DNA of 64,000 nucleotides. It comes from Axinella damicornis (Eukaryota; Porifera; Demospongiae; Axinellida; Axinellidae). The position numbers were made by a program, and so were the translations under genes. This document shows, one piece after another, positions 23,701 to 35,700 of this stretch (positions are counted from its first letter, which is position 1; each line of letters starts with the position of its first letter). Location: the NCBI GenBank assembly GCA_963931865.1, contig OZ007517.1:6585707-6649706 (forward strand). The letters run 5' to 3'. The notes under the pieces were generated by a model, which worked only from the letters and a program-made list of their open reading frames with translations, ran no database searches and had not been told where the DNA came from.

Positions 23701-26700
23701 GTGATGGATGTCATTGTGGACCTTCTGCTGGGCATTGAGCAGGCTTTGATGCTTCATTTTGATAATACTGTTGCATGCCCATGTTGGTCTAGCTAGTTGT
23801 GATCAATGTTTAGCTGTAATCTTTGCATGGGAGGTGGTGGGGCCTCATCATGATCAGATCATACAGCTCGATGTCGACAGTCATAATTATAGGTTTCATA
23901 CTTGCCACGTAATGAAGTTCAAAACTCCAGCCTCACAGTACTGGTCAGTATTGGTACTGTACATGTTCATGTACGACATGAAAAGAAAGGCACGCCCCCA
24001 TGATGGGACAGATCTCGACAAGAACAGGTTGGTTGAAAGTTCTCTCAGCGGTAGTGACCCACCAGATGATGGATTGACAAGGATTCAGTAAGTGTGTCAG
24101 ATGCAGTCATCACAAGCAAAAGAACACAACATGCACTTGGATGTGAACTGCGCATGTGCAATTGGCATTGACCTTTGACCTTTGAACGCGTGACCTCTGG
24201 TTGCCATGCCTCATTGCAAAATGGCGTCGTGCTAGAATTTTGTAGCTAGCTAAAACTGCTGTTCTTGCCAGTTCATAGACAAAAGGGCTCAAAGACACTA
24301 CTGTGGAGAAAGCGGTGTTGTTCTGTGCTTAAATGAGCTCAAGGACTCCTTCCGTTGGTGAGCTATGCTTGACTATGAGAAAGAAGAAGAAGAAGAAGAA
24401 GAAGAAGAAGAAGAAAGAAGAAAGAAGATGACGAAATCGGAATTTTACAGCGACTTGTCTCTCGACTCCCGCGTACTCTCAGGTACGTTTAAGACTGCTA
24501 GGTAGTGTCATTCTGTCTGCATGCTTGGTTTGGGCCTTTGTAGCTTCTTTTGCCGTTTTCCTGCTAGTGCATCAGTATGGAAAATTCCTTGGCCATCCCT
24601 AAATAGAGAATGCTATCGCATTCTCTGATAAATAACCAATCCATGCCATATACAAGCGACCCATACTGCAATTGAAACCATGCATGTCGTGTGTGTTCAC
24701 ATCAGAATTATTGAACGTAAAAGCAAGTATTGAGGGTGTGGCTGAACACATGTGCTTCTTCTCATAGAGCTCTATGGCTACCTCACGTTTGCAGAGTTTC
24801 TTAATCTGCTGTTTGTTTACAGAACATCGTTGGAGTAGAAGGCACACCAGGCTGATGTGAACACACGCGGCATGGTAACACTTATTCCACGAGCTTCATT
24901 TCCATTGTATGCCCTTCACTGCTGTATCAATTTCATATATATATTGTCTGTAACACCAGGCTGGGTATGATGTTGTTCAGACAACACAGAGCAAGACAAC
25001 ACGCTGTACACATCATACTTCTTTCTCAGCTAGTATTTCTGGCTACTCTAAAAGCACAGAGGAGAGAGTGCGTACGTCCCAGGTACGTTGTACAAATAGT
25101 AAGTGCTCACTGCCAAGTGCTGAAACCCACCCACCTCCCCATGTCCCCCTGTACAAAGTTTCCTGTGAGGTTTCCCTGCATATGCACTTGCAGATGTTTG
25201 ATCACCTGTCGCGTGTGTGAACGAAGGATTTCATGAAGTGACCGAAATCCACGTGACTGCCACGAGCTCATATAATCAGTGCAACGAAGCGAGTTCAAGA
25301 TGTAGCTTCAGAACTCGTTCAAGATGTTGACTCGTCACATCTGCTCAGCAATCGAGCTGCGCCGTTCTTCTGTATGGAAGGGCTCACATTTCCTGTAACT
25401 GTAAACCGTTCTGTGTATTGCTGCACGGTCCTCTCGCTCACCTGAAACTTGTAAGTTGCGGTATTTGAGGACTCCTCACATTTTGCTGTGGGTTTGTCAA
25501 AAGCTGCAGCTGTCTCGCCATCCCTTAGCCATGAGCGCTAGCATTACCAGTACCATTCTAGCCTGGCCTGGGCGATGGTCACGTGTAAAAAATTATTTCA
25601 TGATTCAAAATCCTTCCGTTCCTTCACGCGACAAGTGGCCTGTATAGTCATTTCCATTACTCACGTGCTTTTCCTCTCAATGGATTGGAGGTTCAATCTC
25701 ACTGTGTTGTAGGTCAGAGACTTCTGCTTCAGGTCAGTGTCAATTTGAGATACAAGCTGAGTAGAAGAGATGAGGTTATCAGTGAATGCACCGGCCATTT
25801 GATATTATTGGTAGCAGCTATGAATGCACCTTAAGGTCACTATTATTTGCGGGAATTAAATTTAGCGAAGATCTTGTGAATTTGAAAAAATCAATAAAAT
25901 TTAACCCGCAAACAATAGTACAGCATGTGACGTCACATACAATGTACGTGTGCATTAATTGGAGTGAGTCACAGCGATCTGCAAAGGTAGTTAGCTGTAT
26001 CAGAGGTGAGAGCGAGACCTGAGACATCATTCGGAAAAGTGAGCTTTGTCCAGCAGACTGGGCCATGCTGAGCAGCGTGGTTGCCTCTTGAATGGATTAG
26101 TTGCCAGCAGCTCTGGTGAGTTACGTACGTACTGTAACTAAAACGCTAAAATTAATACTCGCCAAATCCGCTGCATGCTCAATTCGCTAAAATTTGTACC
26201 CGCAAATAATAGTGACCTTAAGTATACGTACTGTAGTATTAAAATTCCACAAGGCCCATCAGGAGCTCTACTCTTTCCTGGATGTTATTACGCAGGGAGA
26301 CAGAGGAGAACTAGTGGGCTTGGGAAGGTGTAATTCACAGAACAGCAATCGCATCATTGGTCAGCGCATTAATTGGCCAAAATTCTCAGTGTACCATATT
26401 ACTGTTCCCGGGCTGTCTAGAAACGGTGGAAAGGAGTGGTGGAATGGAACGGTGGAATGGAAGACTGGAATGACCTTTGACCCAGTCAGGCTCTAAATAA
26501 TGCTCTCTTATCTTATCTTGCACAGGCGCAGCAGCAGCGTGTGACTTATGGAGCTCCAAAGCGGACAAAATTATGAATCCAGACTTATGGGCAAGTAAAA
26601 AGTTTATGGGCAAATTGCTTATGGGCAAATTCCCATTCCATTCTGAACTGTAAAACTCATGGGCAAAAAAAAAAAAACTTTGTGGGCAAATTGTACTATG

Positions 26701-29700
26701 GACAAAATTATGAATCCAAACTTATGGGCAAGTAAAAAGTTTGTGGGCAAATTGCTTATGGGCAAACTCCCATTCCATTCTGAACTGTAAAATTCATGGG
26801 CAAAAAAAGAACAAATTTTGTGGGCAAATTGTTTATGGGGGAAACTCCCATTCCATCCCGAATTTGAAAACTCATGGGGAAATTTCTGAGTTTGATAACA
26901 TATGGGCAAATCGCATTCCATTCCGAAACTTGTTACCTCATGGGCAAATTCCCATTCCATTCTGAAACTTCGTTACATAATCCTCAGTTAACTGAATGAC
27001 GTCAGTCATTGCACAACGCTCCCAAGCGGCGCTGCGAAACCGGCTCAATGCAGCATGTGGCATGGTACATGGTACGGTGAACAGTTGTCGAACCCGTTGT
27101 GCAAAAGGCTGGGAAAGTACTATGTCAGGGGATGGTAGAGAGGTTCACCGCGAACTGCAGAGGGCCTTCCCCAGTGTGTACGGACCACGTCCGGTTGTAG
27201 TGCCTGGGCGACCACAAGGACGACCACAAGGACCGCAACAAGGACCGCGCGACAAGGACCGCCACAAGGACCGCGACATTTGCAGCAAGTACATAATTTT
27301 ACTACTGGTAGCCTCGAACCCAGGCGCGTCGGACGCACCTGGGTTTGAGGAAAGTGTACTGACTAGCTACTGTTTGGTTTCGGCTAAATGGAGCACCCAG
27401 CATATATATAACAGCAATCTGTGATTTATAAATTCATGTGCTATTACCACCCAACTTGAATAGCACTCAGCACCATGTTATTAATTACCAGATTGTTGAT
27501 CGATTTGTTTCTCAAGGGTGGTGGTACAAGGGGGGTTACAGACGCCCTGCACCGCGTAGGCCAGAGCCTACAGAACTCAAATGTGCAGACGGTTCTTGCT
27601 CCTGCCAGGCTGCCTACTGCACCACTGCCTACTGCACCACTGTCTGTGACTAGATCTGCGAACCCAAGTCTTCGAGGGGGAAATGGTCAACTGAGACTTT
27701 GCAATGTTGGATGTGGATTGTCTACCCGCTCCATGCCCTCCCCTACCCACTCCATGCCCTACAGGCAGCCGAGCACATCTTCATACTCTACAATCCATGG
27801 CCGTGGCCAACTACAGCTCTTGCAGAACCCGACACGCTCCCACCCTTACTATAACCCCCGTCAGACTTATGTGGCAGCCAGTACTAGTGGGAATAGATCA
27901 AGGAGGCGTCCCTCAACTTGCAGCCGAGCACATCAGGCTCCATTGGGCAGAGTGCCATTGGGTCGAAAGTTCTCAAAGAACATTGTTCTAGTTAGCTCAG
28001 ATGAGGAAGTGGTCCCAAAGGGTAGGCGACGTCAGAACTTACATGAAGCTGGTGCTCTTATTCATTCTGTGAATTTCTTCACTAATTGGACAGAAGCAGA
28101 AGTTAGGGTTAGCATTGAAAGGGCCCTAGGTGGAGTGTTAGACGACTTGAAGCCACAACCAAGGTACATGCATGGTTAAACTCGATGCAGGGTGTACAAA
28201 TTATGTAATGTGTGGTCTGTTGCAGATTCGACTTCCTCAAAGCAATGAATGGACAGCTGGTAGTTCCCAATGTGGAGCCGTTGCACGAATGGACTGGAGG
28301 CAAGATTAGAGACATCGCAGGCCAAGGTGACCTTTATATTAGGGCAACCTACCCCGTTTGTTTGGAACTACCACAGGTGAGAGACATAACATTTTAACAA
28401 CCATCAATGCAGACATGTATTCAACCATTTCTTGCTTTGCTTCTATCCGGAAACAAGCCCTGATGTACTGCCTCAACCTGTTCCAGCAGTGGCACATATT
28501 GACAACTCGGAACAGTCACATTCAGAGTTTTGCTCTGATGAGGTTAGTGGTTATTCTGTCTAGGCTTGTACTTAAATTATGAAGATGCAGTGCTAAAATC
28601 ACCATCTTACTCTGCTGAACTTTTGGCTACAACAACATTATGGCTGGCATTACTGTAGGAAGGAACAAGACCGATGGGAGCATGTTCAGTGTAGCTTTCA
28701 AGTGGTAGCTACGAGTAGTGCTAGTTTAACTGGGCTGCTTACACGCCCCTTCATATATTACATGTAGCTCTGCTCTGACTCACAACATACCTACAGAGTG
28801 AGAGTCAGAGTACAAAATAACAGTCGGCCATCGGCCAATTTCCGAGCAATTAATCGAATTGGCCGCACAAAATGTTACTTAGTCGGTCTTACCGACCGAA
28901 CAAGTCCTACGCGAGTGGGCGGAGTCTGGATATGCATGTACGTGTGAAGTTATATACAGTCAGGTCTGGCACAGCTCGCAGGAAATGTCTACAGAGATTC
29001 TGTAGGTAGCGTCGTGATCGCTATCATGCAGTGATACAAACGCATAATAATTGTGCTGAGACTCACCTTGGTGGTAGAGATACAAGTGCTTTTCTCGTGC
29101 CGTCGGCCGCCGCTGCTCAAGCGCTCTCTTCGACTTTCATTGCAAGTACAGCTCTTACGAAGGGTCCACAAAAATGCTTACATACTAAAACTCACCGTGC
29201 TGGCTAAGTTGTGAGCGCTGTAATAATTTCTTGTCATCCCTTTGGCTGCCATTGCTAGCGCTAGCGATCGAGTGGTTGCCACGTGGCATGTGCATTAATT
29301 GGAAAGAACGGCAATACTTAGCTTGCGCTACGGCGCGCGAGTGGAAAGGCGGTTAACGGTTGCCCCCTCGTTATTATGACAATAAAAGTACTCGTGCAAA
29401 AAGTGATACAAATGCATATCAGTGCTACTAGGAAAGAAAACACTTTTGTCCAAAATTTTTTGTCTGACCATTTTTAAAAAGTGGCCAATCAAAATTGACT
29501 TTGTTCTGACAAACGGCCTACCAAATTTTTGACCTTATTTTGTACTCTGAGAGTGAAGAAAAGCAGTGTTATGGTGGTGAGCAGTGTTATGTTGGTGAGC
29601 AGCGTGGTAGTGCAATGCTGCAGTGGTGGCGATCGTCAATTCCGGGTCCAGCAAGCTCCCACTGGTAATGCACCTGATGCGGTCACTTTTCTTCATCGCA

Positions 29701-32700
29701 GCCCACTTCAAGTTCACACTTGTTGCTAGCTATATTCCGGGCAAAGCTAATCAAGTTGCAGACGCACTATCCCGGGATAATTGTCCATCCTTTCTCTCCC
29801 TTGTGCCTCAGGCCAATGCGCACCCGACCCCGATACCACCAGAACTCCTTCAACTGCTGCTGCTCCGCAAGCCAGACTGGACATCCGACAGTTGGAGACA
29901 GATGTTCAGTTCTACTATTCAAAAGGTTTAGCAAAATCCACCCTTCGAGCGTACCAGTCAGGCAAATGCCGATACACCAAGTTCTGTACAGAGGCTGACA
30001 TAGCCCATTGCCTGTATCCGAACAGCATCTATGTTTATTTGTATCGTTTGTAGCTAAGCAAGGATTAAAGCACCAGACTATAAAATGCTACTTGTCAGCT
30101 GTTCGTCATTTACAGATATCCAACGGCTTTAAAGATCCATTTACCGGCGAGCATATGCCAAAATTGGATTAAGTTTTGCGCGGGATTAAAAAGCATCAGG
30201 CAGAACAGTCATCAGACGAGAGGACCCGCCTGCCTATAACTCCCGCTCTATTATCCAAGATGAGGGAAGTATGGGGAGATTCGAGTGTAGGCACGGATGT
30301 AACCATGATTTGGGCAGCATGCTGTTTAGCTTTCTTTGGGTTCCTTCGTCTTGGGGAGCTTACAGTCCCGTCAGACAAAGAGCACGACCCTCAGACCCAT
30401 CTTGGCCTAACAGATATCTCATTTGATCATCCAACATGCCCATCCAGAATGGCAGTGGTAATAAAACAATCAAAAACTGATCCCTTCAGGAAAGGAGTGA
30501 CCCTGAGCTTAGGAAGAACCTTCAACAGCTTTGCCCGGTGGCAGCAATGGCCGCGTACTTAGTGAAACGAGGCCAAAGACCAGGGCCACTCTTTCAATTC
30601 CAAGATGGTCGGTTTCTCACACGCCAGCGTATGGTGGATTATGTTCAAGAAGCGTTACACACGGCAAAGGTTGAGGCGAGCTCCTACAACGGTCACAGCT
30701 TCCGTATAGGAGCAGCAACCACAGCGGCTGCGAAAGGTCTGGAAGACTCGCTCATCAAGACCTTGGGACGGTGGGAAAGCACTGCATATCTGCGGTATGT
30801 TCGCATTCCAAGAGAACAACTTGCAAGCTACACTAGTATACTTGCGTCCTGATCATCTGTGTTTCCTCATTTTTATACTGCCATTGCTTTATCTATGGAC
30901 ATGTTCAGGTGGAAATGCTGTACTAATCATGCTGAACTCTTACAATGGGTGCCTGGGGGGATAAAAACTTTTTTTTATTTCCTCCTTGGGCCAGGGTGGA
31001 GGTGTACCCTCCACTCCTAATTGAATTATCCTCCCAGGCACCAGGTTTTTTTACCTGGACAAGGATATCCAAATTTCTGTACTTCCGCCAAACCACACGG
31101 ACTATGCATCCGTGGCATCATCGGGACAGAAGAAGGGCTAAGGGACCACACCAGGTCAGCTCTGTGGTGGGCGGTACCGACAAACGTTAAATGAGGTTTA
31201 ATGCAAGTTAACGTGGAGGGGAGGTCCACACGGCTCTAGCGTGCGCCGCCAATGCGGCCGCATATCAACGCATACGCATAATTCAAAGGAATGTACGCGC
31301 TCGGCGGAGACTTGGTTAAAAGCAGCTGCAACAGCACAAAAACTCACTCTCTCAGAAGCTAGCTGCAGCCTATACAGCAGTCGCAGGCAGTTCTCCCACC
31401 CGTTCTTTTATTTTTAAGTTGTAATTTCCCTCCGTCGGGTTCTACCCGACGTGATCGGTACGGAATTGGGCCAGGGTGGAGGTGTACCCTCCACTCCTAA
31501 TTGAATTATCCTCCCAGGCACCAGGTTTTTTTACCTGGACAAGGATATCCAAATTTCTGTACTTCCGCCAAACCACACGGACTATGCATCCGTGGCATCA
31601 TCGGGACAGAAGAAGGGCTAAGGGACCACACCAGGTCAGCTCTGTGGTGGGCGGTACCGACAAACGTTAAATGAGGTTTAATGCAAGTTAACGTGGAGGG
31701 GAGGTCCACACGGCTCTAGCGTGCGCCGCCAATGCGGCCGCATATCAACGCATACGCATAATTCAAAGGAATGTACGCGCTCGGCGGAGACTTGGTTAAA
31801 AGCAGCTGCAACAGCACAAAAACTCACTCTCTCAGAAGCTAGCTGCAGCCTATACAGCAGTCGCAGGCAGTTCTCCCACCCGTTCTTTTATTTTTAAGTT
31901 TTAATTTCCCTCCGTCGGGTTCTACCCGACGTGATCGGTACGGAATTGGGCCAGGGTGGAGGTGTACCCTCCACTCCTAATTGAATTATCCTCCCAGGCA
32001 CCAGGTTTTTTACCTGGACAAGGATATCCCAATTTCTGTACTTCCGCCAAACCACACGGACTATGCATCCGTGGCATCATCGGGACAAAGAAGGGCTAAG
32101 GGACCAGCTCTGTGGTGGGCGGTACCGACAAACGTTAACTCAGAAATTTCCCCATGAGTTTACAAACTCGGGATGGAATGGGAATTTCCTCATAAACAAT
32201 TTGCCACAAAGTTTTATGCCCATGAGTTTTACAGTTCAGAATGGAATGGGAATTTGCTCATAAGCAATTTGCCCACAAACATTTTACTTGCCCATAAGTT
32301 TGGATTCATAATTTTGTCCATAGTACAATTTGCCCACAAAGTTTGTTTTTTTTTGTGCCCATGAGTTTTACAGTTCAGAATGGAATGGGAATTTGCCCAT
32401 AAGCAATTTGCCCACGAACTTTTTACTTGCCCATAAGTCTGGATTCATAATTTTGTCCGCTTTGGAGCTCCATAGTGACTTGTCTGTGTATTTGGCAGTG
32501 CTAGGACTTTACTGAAGGGCACTGTGCCCTTTGGGCTTCTTGTGGTCTGGTCTAAAAGCAAGATGTGGCTAAGCAAGACTTCACAAGGTTTCACAGTGGT
32601 ATGAATCTCATTATGCACTGTCTTAAACAAATTTCTGGCTAGCAGCAGGGGTGGTAGGACAAGATCACGTGCACTGTCATTTCGTATGACGTAATGCAAA

Positions 32701-35700
32701 GTCGTTCTACTGCTTTTCTCCGTGAAAGAAGGCTGCATTGCGCTTTCAATGCATCCTGAAGAGTAACCTCCATGCAAAGACTGTGACCGAACTGGGTATA
32801 AGCCACTACACACTACTACGTGCCTGTACTGAGCAGTTATGTAAGTGACCATGCAGACTCACCGAGAATATCAGCGAATGCAGACTTGTCGACCGCACTC
32901 AAGTGTTTAGCATCAGGTAGGAAGTCAATAAAGCGATCGAACCCCATCGAACCCCAGCGATAAGTCAGCGCTAGAGCTGTTACTAGTCTGCTAGTTCCGC
33001 ATACTTCTTGTATATTATTGTGCACTATACCTATGGAATGTTAATTGTACCACATGCGCATGGACCTTGTCCCACCCCCCCTGGGCTAGCAGCACACCTC
33101 AGTAAAATGACCGTTTTTGCTCTGAGCCTCTGACCATCCGAGAGTCGCGTTCTTATTGTTGAAGATGACAGAACATCTCCGGTGAAACTGGTGCGATCGC
33201 CTGCAGTGAGGTGAGTGCAGCTAGCTACCTTACATAGCTATACACTGCTTTGACTGCCTGTTGTCTTGGCTTTATTTGTAGCCTGTAAGTGCTAAGTCGA
33301 TATAGTATCGCAACACCAGAAGCTTATGCTTGCTCGGGTGGCTCACACGCTCGATCTTGGGTAAAAAGTACACATGTAGTCTCGTTTTAAGCTTAGTCTG
33401 GTCTTCACTACATTTACACGCTCCCAACAAGACCATTACGCACGAGCCAGCTGGCCATGGTGCTTGTTTATTATTAAAGGCCTAGCTCAGGTCAAAGGTC
33501 ATTCCAGTATTCCATTCCACCATTTCCAGACAGCTGTGGTCACACAAACAGATGACGCAATAAGCTGAATGGATACGGCAAGACATTCCGTTCAGCAAAC
33601 AAAATGAGATTGCAGCGTTCACAATACAGATGTGGTTATTAAGGAAGCACTCATTGAGAGTGCAGCGTTCATAATACAGATGTGGTTATTAAGAAAGCAC
33701 TCATTGAGAGTGCAGCGTTCATAATACAGATGTGGTTATGTTAGCCTCGTGCCCAGGCGCTCGGTAATTGGGGATTACCGAGCGCCTGGGAACGAGGCTA
33801 GCGTTATGTATGTTAGTACCTTACTGATGCCTTCCACAATATTCGGCAGAGGTTGCCTGAGTGGGAACTTCGCCCCATCCCATTGGAATCTAATGAGGAA
33901 CGTTTCCATGGGAACCTTTGTGGGCCCTACTAAGAGGTTTTCGTGTAATTTGTCCTTGTCCTCAGGATCTAAGATGTCCGCCATGTACTGCGCCATCTTA
34001 CGGACAACACTAGATGGAAAAAAAAACAACTGATAATACTACATGGTCTTGCTTGCTCAATTGCTGGGACGCCTCTAATCGCTGGACTGGAGAATGGACT
34101 GGAACAGTGGAATAGAAAATGGATTACATTTTTTCCTGCAACTGAACACACCAATTCACACGGTGTTCTAGCTTCTTTGTCCCGTTTCCACTATGCCAGA
34201 TCTCAGAAAGGTATCCTTTGTTCAGATAAGGTTACTATACCTTAGCTAGCTACATACAGAACACATTTGTTGACACTTATCAAATATCCATGTGACCCTT
34301 GACCCCAAAGAGGATGCATGAATACAGGCCAACAAGATTAGTAAGTAGGGAAACGTTCCTGGACGTTTCTTTTAAGACTCCATAGTCCATTCCAATTTCC
34401 GTTCCACCATTCCAGTCCAGCGAATAGAGGCACCCCACAGTATAACAAGAGGGGGAAGGCCTGCTGCATTTACGGTGGAGCAAACACTCAAAGATAGATG
34501 GTACATCAAAATAAAATGGATGGCAGGTTTCTTTCGTATGGGGAGGGAGGGGGGATATATTACAGTAGGTTGGGTCAGTTATTGGCTCAGGTTCATACCA
34601 AGCGGTGTTGCACTTGTTACCGTGCTGATTCTTGCCCAATTCCCAGTCGGTTCAAGCCATCAGGGTGTCTGACAGGTACTGAGGTAAGTAGTTTTGGTTG
34701 AGATGGCCTTGCACACTTACACACCAAGCGAGAAACCCACACCAGTCACTTGTTGATGCCAGGAACGCTTGTCTGATTTCGCGCGTTTGACAACAAAGTT
34801 ACACAACTGTATACTTCCAGTTTGTAGCACTTTGTGGTTTTGATACAGTACTTACATAAACAGAAGCAAGAAGCCAGGTACTTTAGGGGATGCCCCTACC
34901 CTCCATATATAGAGGGCCATAGGGAGTGACGTTTATTGCATGCATGACAGTTGTGTGTGCAGATAAATGTGCACTTTGCGTGGAAAGAGTTGAGTCACCA
35001 GTCCGTAGACTGAAAGCGATCAAATATTGGCGGTAGGAATGGCTTGGGAACGAGGCTTGCACTTGATGCCTGTATACAACTGTTTAGGTCCAGTCCACAG
35101 TCTCCCTATATAGTCACATCCAGAGTCCAGAGTTCAGAGACCCAGAGTATTTTAGTTTGGTGCTCAGACACCCTGAAAACTGAGCCCCATCAATTACTGT
35201 CACTCGATCCTGCCATACCAATACCTTGTACAGTACAATCAGTGAATGGCTTTACATTCTTTTGTTCAGCACAACTAGAACACTAAGATCCAAATTGCCT
35301 CACGTGTTCTCAAAGAGACTACAACTTGGTACTGTACAATGCAGTGAAACATTAGCAACATACTTTTCAACAAAAGGGTCAAGCTTTTGCAGCTGGTCGG
35401 AGAGCGCAACTAGTGTGTCCAGTGTTCCAACCTAAGAGAGGACAGGAGACATGAATGAAACCACTCAACTAGGGCATGAGGCATGGAACGATCAGAACCA
35501 GAGTGGCCTAATCCAAAATCAAGTAATGCAAATTGCATGAATTGCACAATAGTGAATGCTTACCACAAGAGCGCATAAGTAGCCCCCCCCCCCCCCCCCC
35601 CCCCCCCCAAGTAAGAGCCTGTAACTTCTGCAAAATTCAAACCAGGCAAAATCCATGTGTTGTACTAAAAATAGCTTTTGTGGTGACTCTTTCCGCCACG

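Larger units (their letters stand above)
26547..32474. mobile_element. 5.93 kb element with long TIRs and 6-bp target duplication
   Basis: Starts TATGGAGCTCCAAAGCGGAC and ends with the exact reverse complement. GTGACT precedes (26541-26546) and follows (32475-32480) it. The terminal regions (26547-26965 and 32139-32474) are inverted copies built of subrepeats of TTATGGGCAAATT and CCCATTCCATTCTGAA. Inside are a spliced plus-strand ORF (27475-28376), an R1 fragment (28976-29375), a DIRS-type RNase H and tyrosine recombinase (29641-30852) and a 480-bp tandem repeat. It fills most of ATP6V1C intron 3. Whether the recombinase moved the whole unit or is a passenger is not settled. Confidence 0.75.

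Noticed and set aside
30945..31190. Small repeated plus and minus frames in the 480-bp units
   Set aside because: The same frames recur in each unit and overlap on both strands, as expected from repeat sequence without coding constraint.
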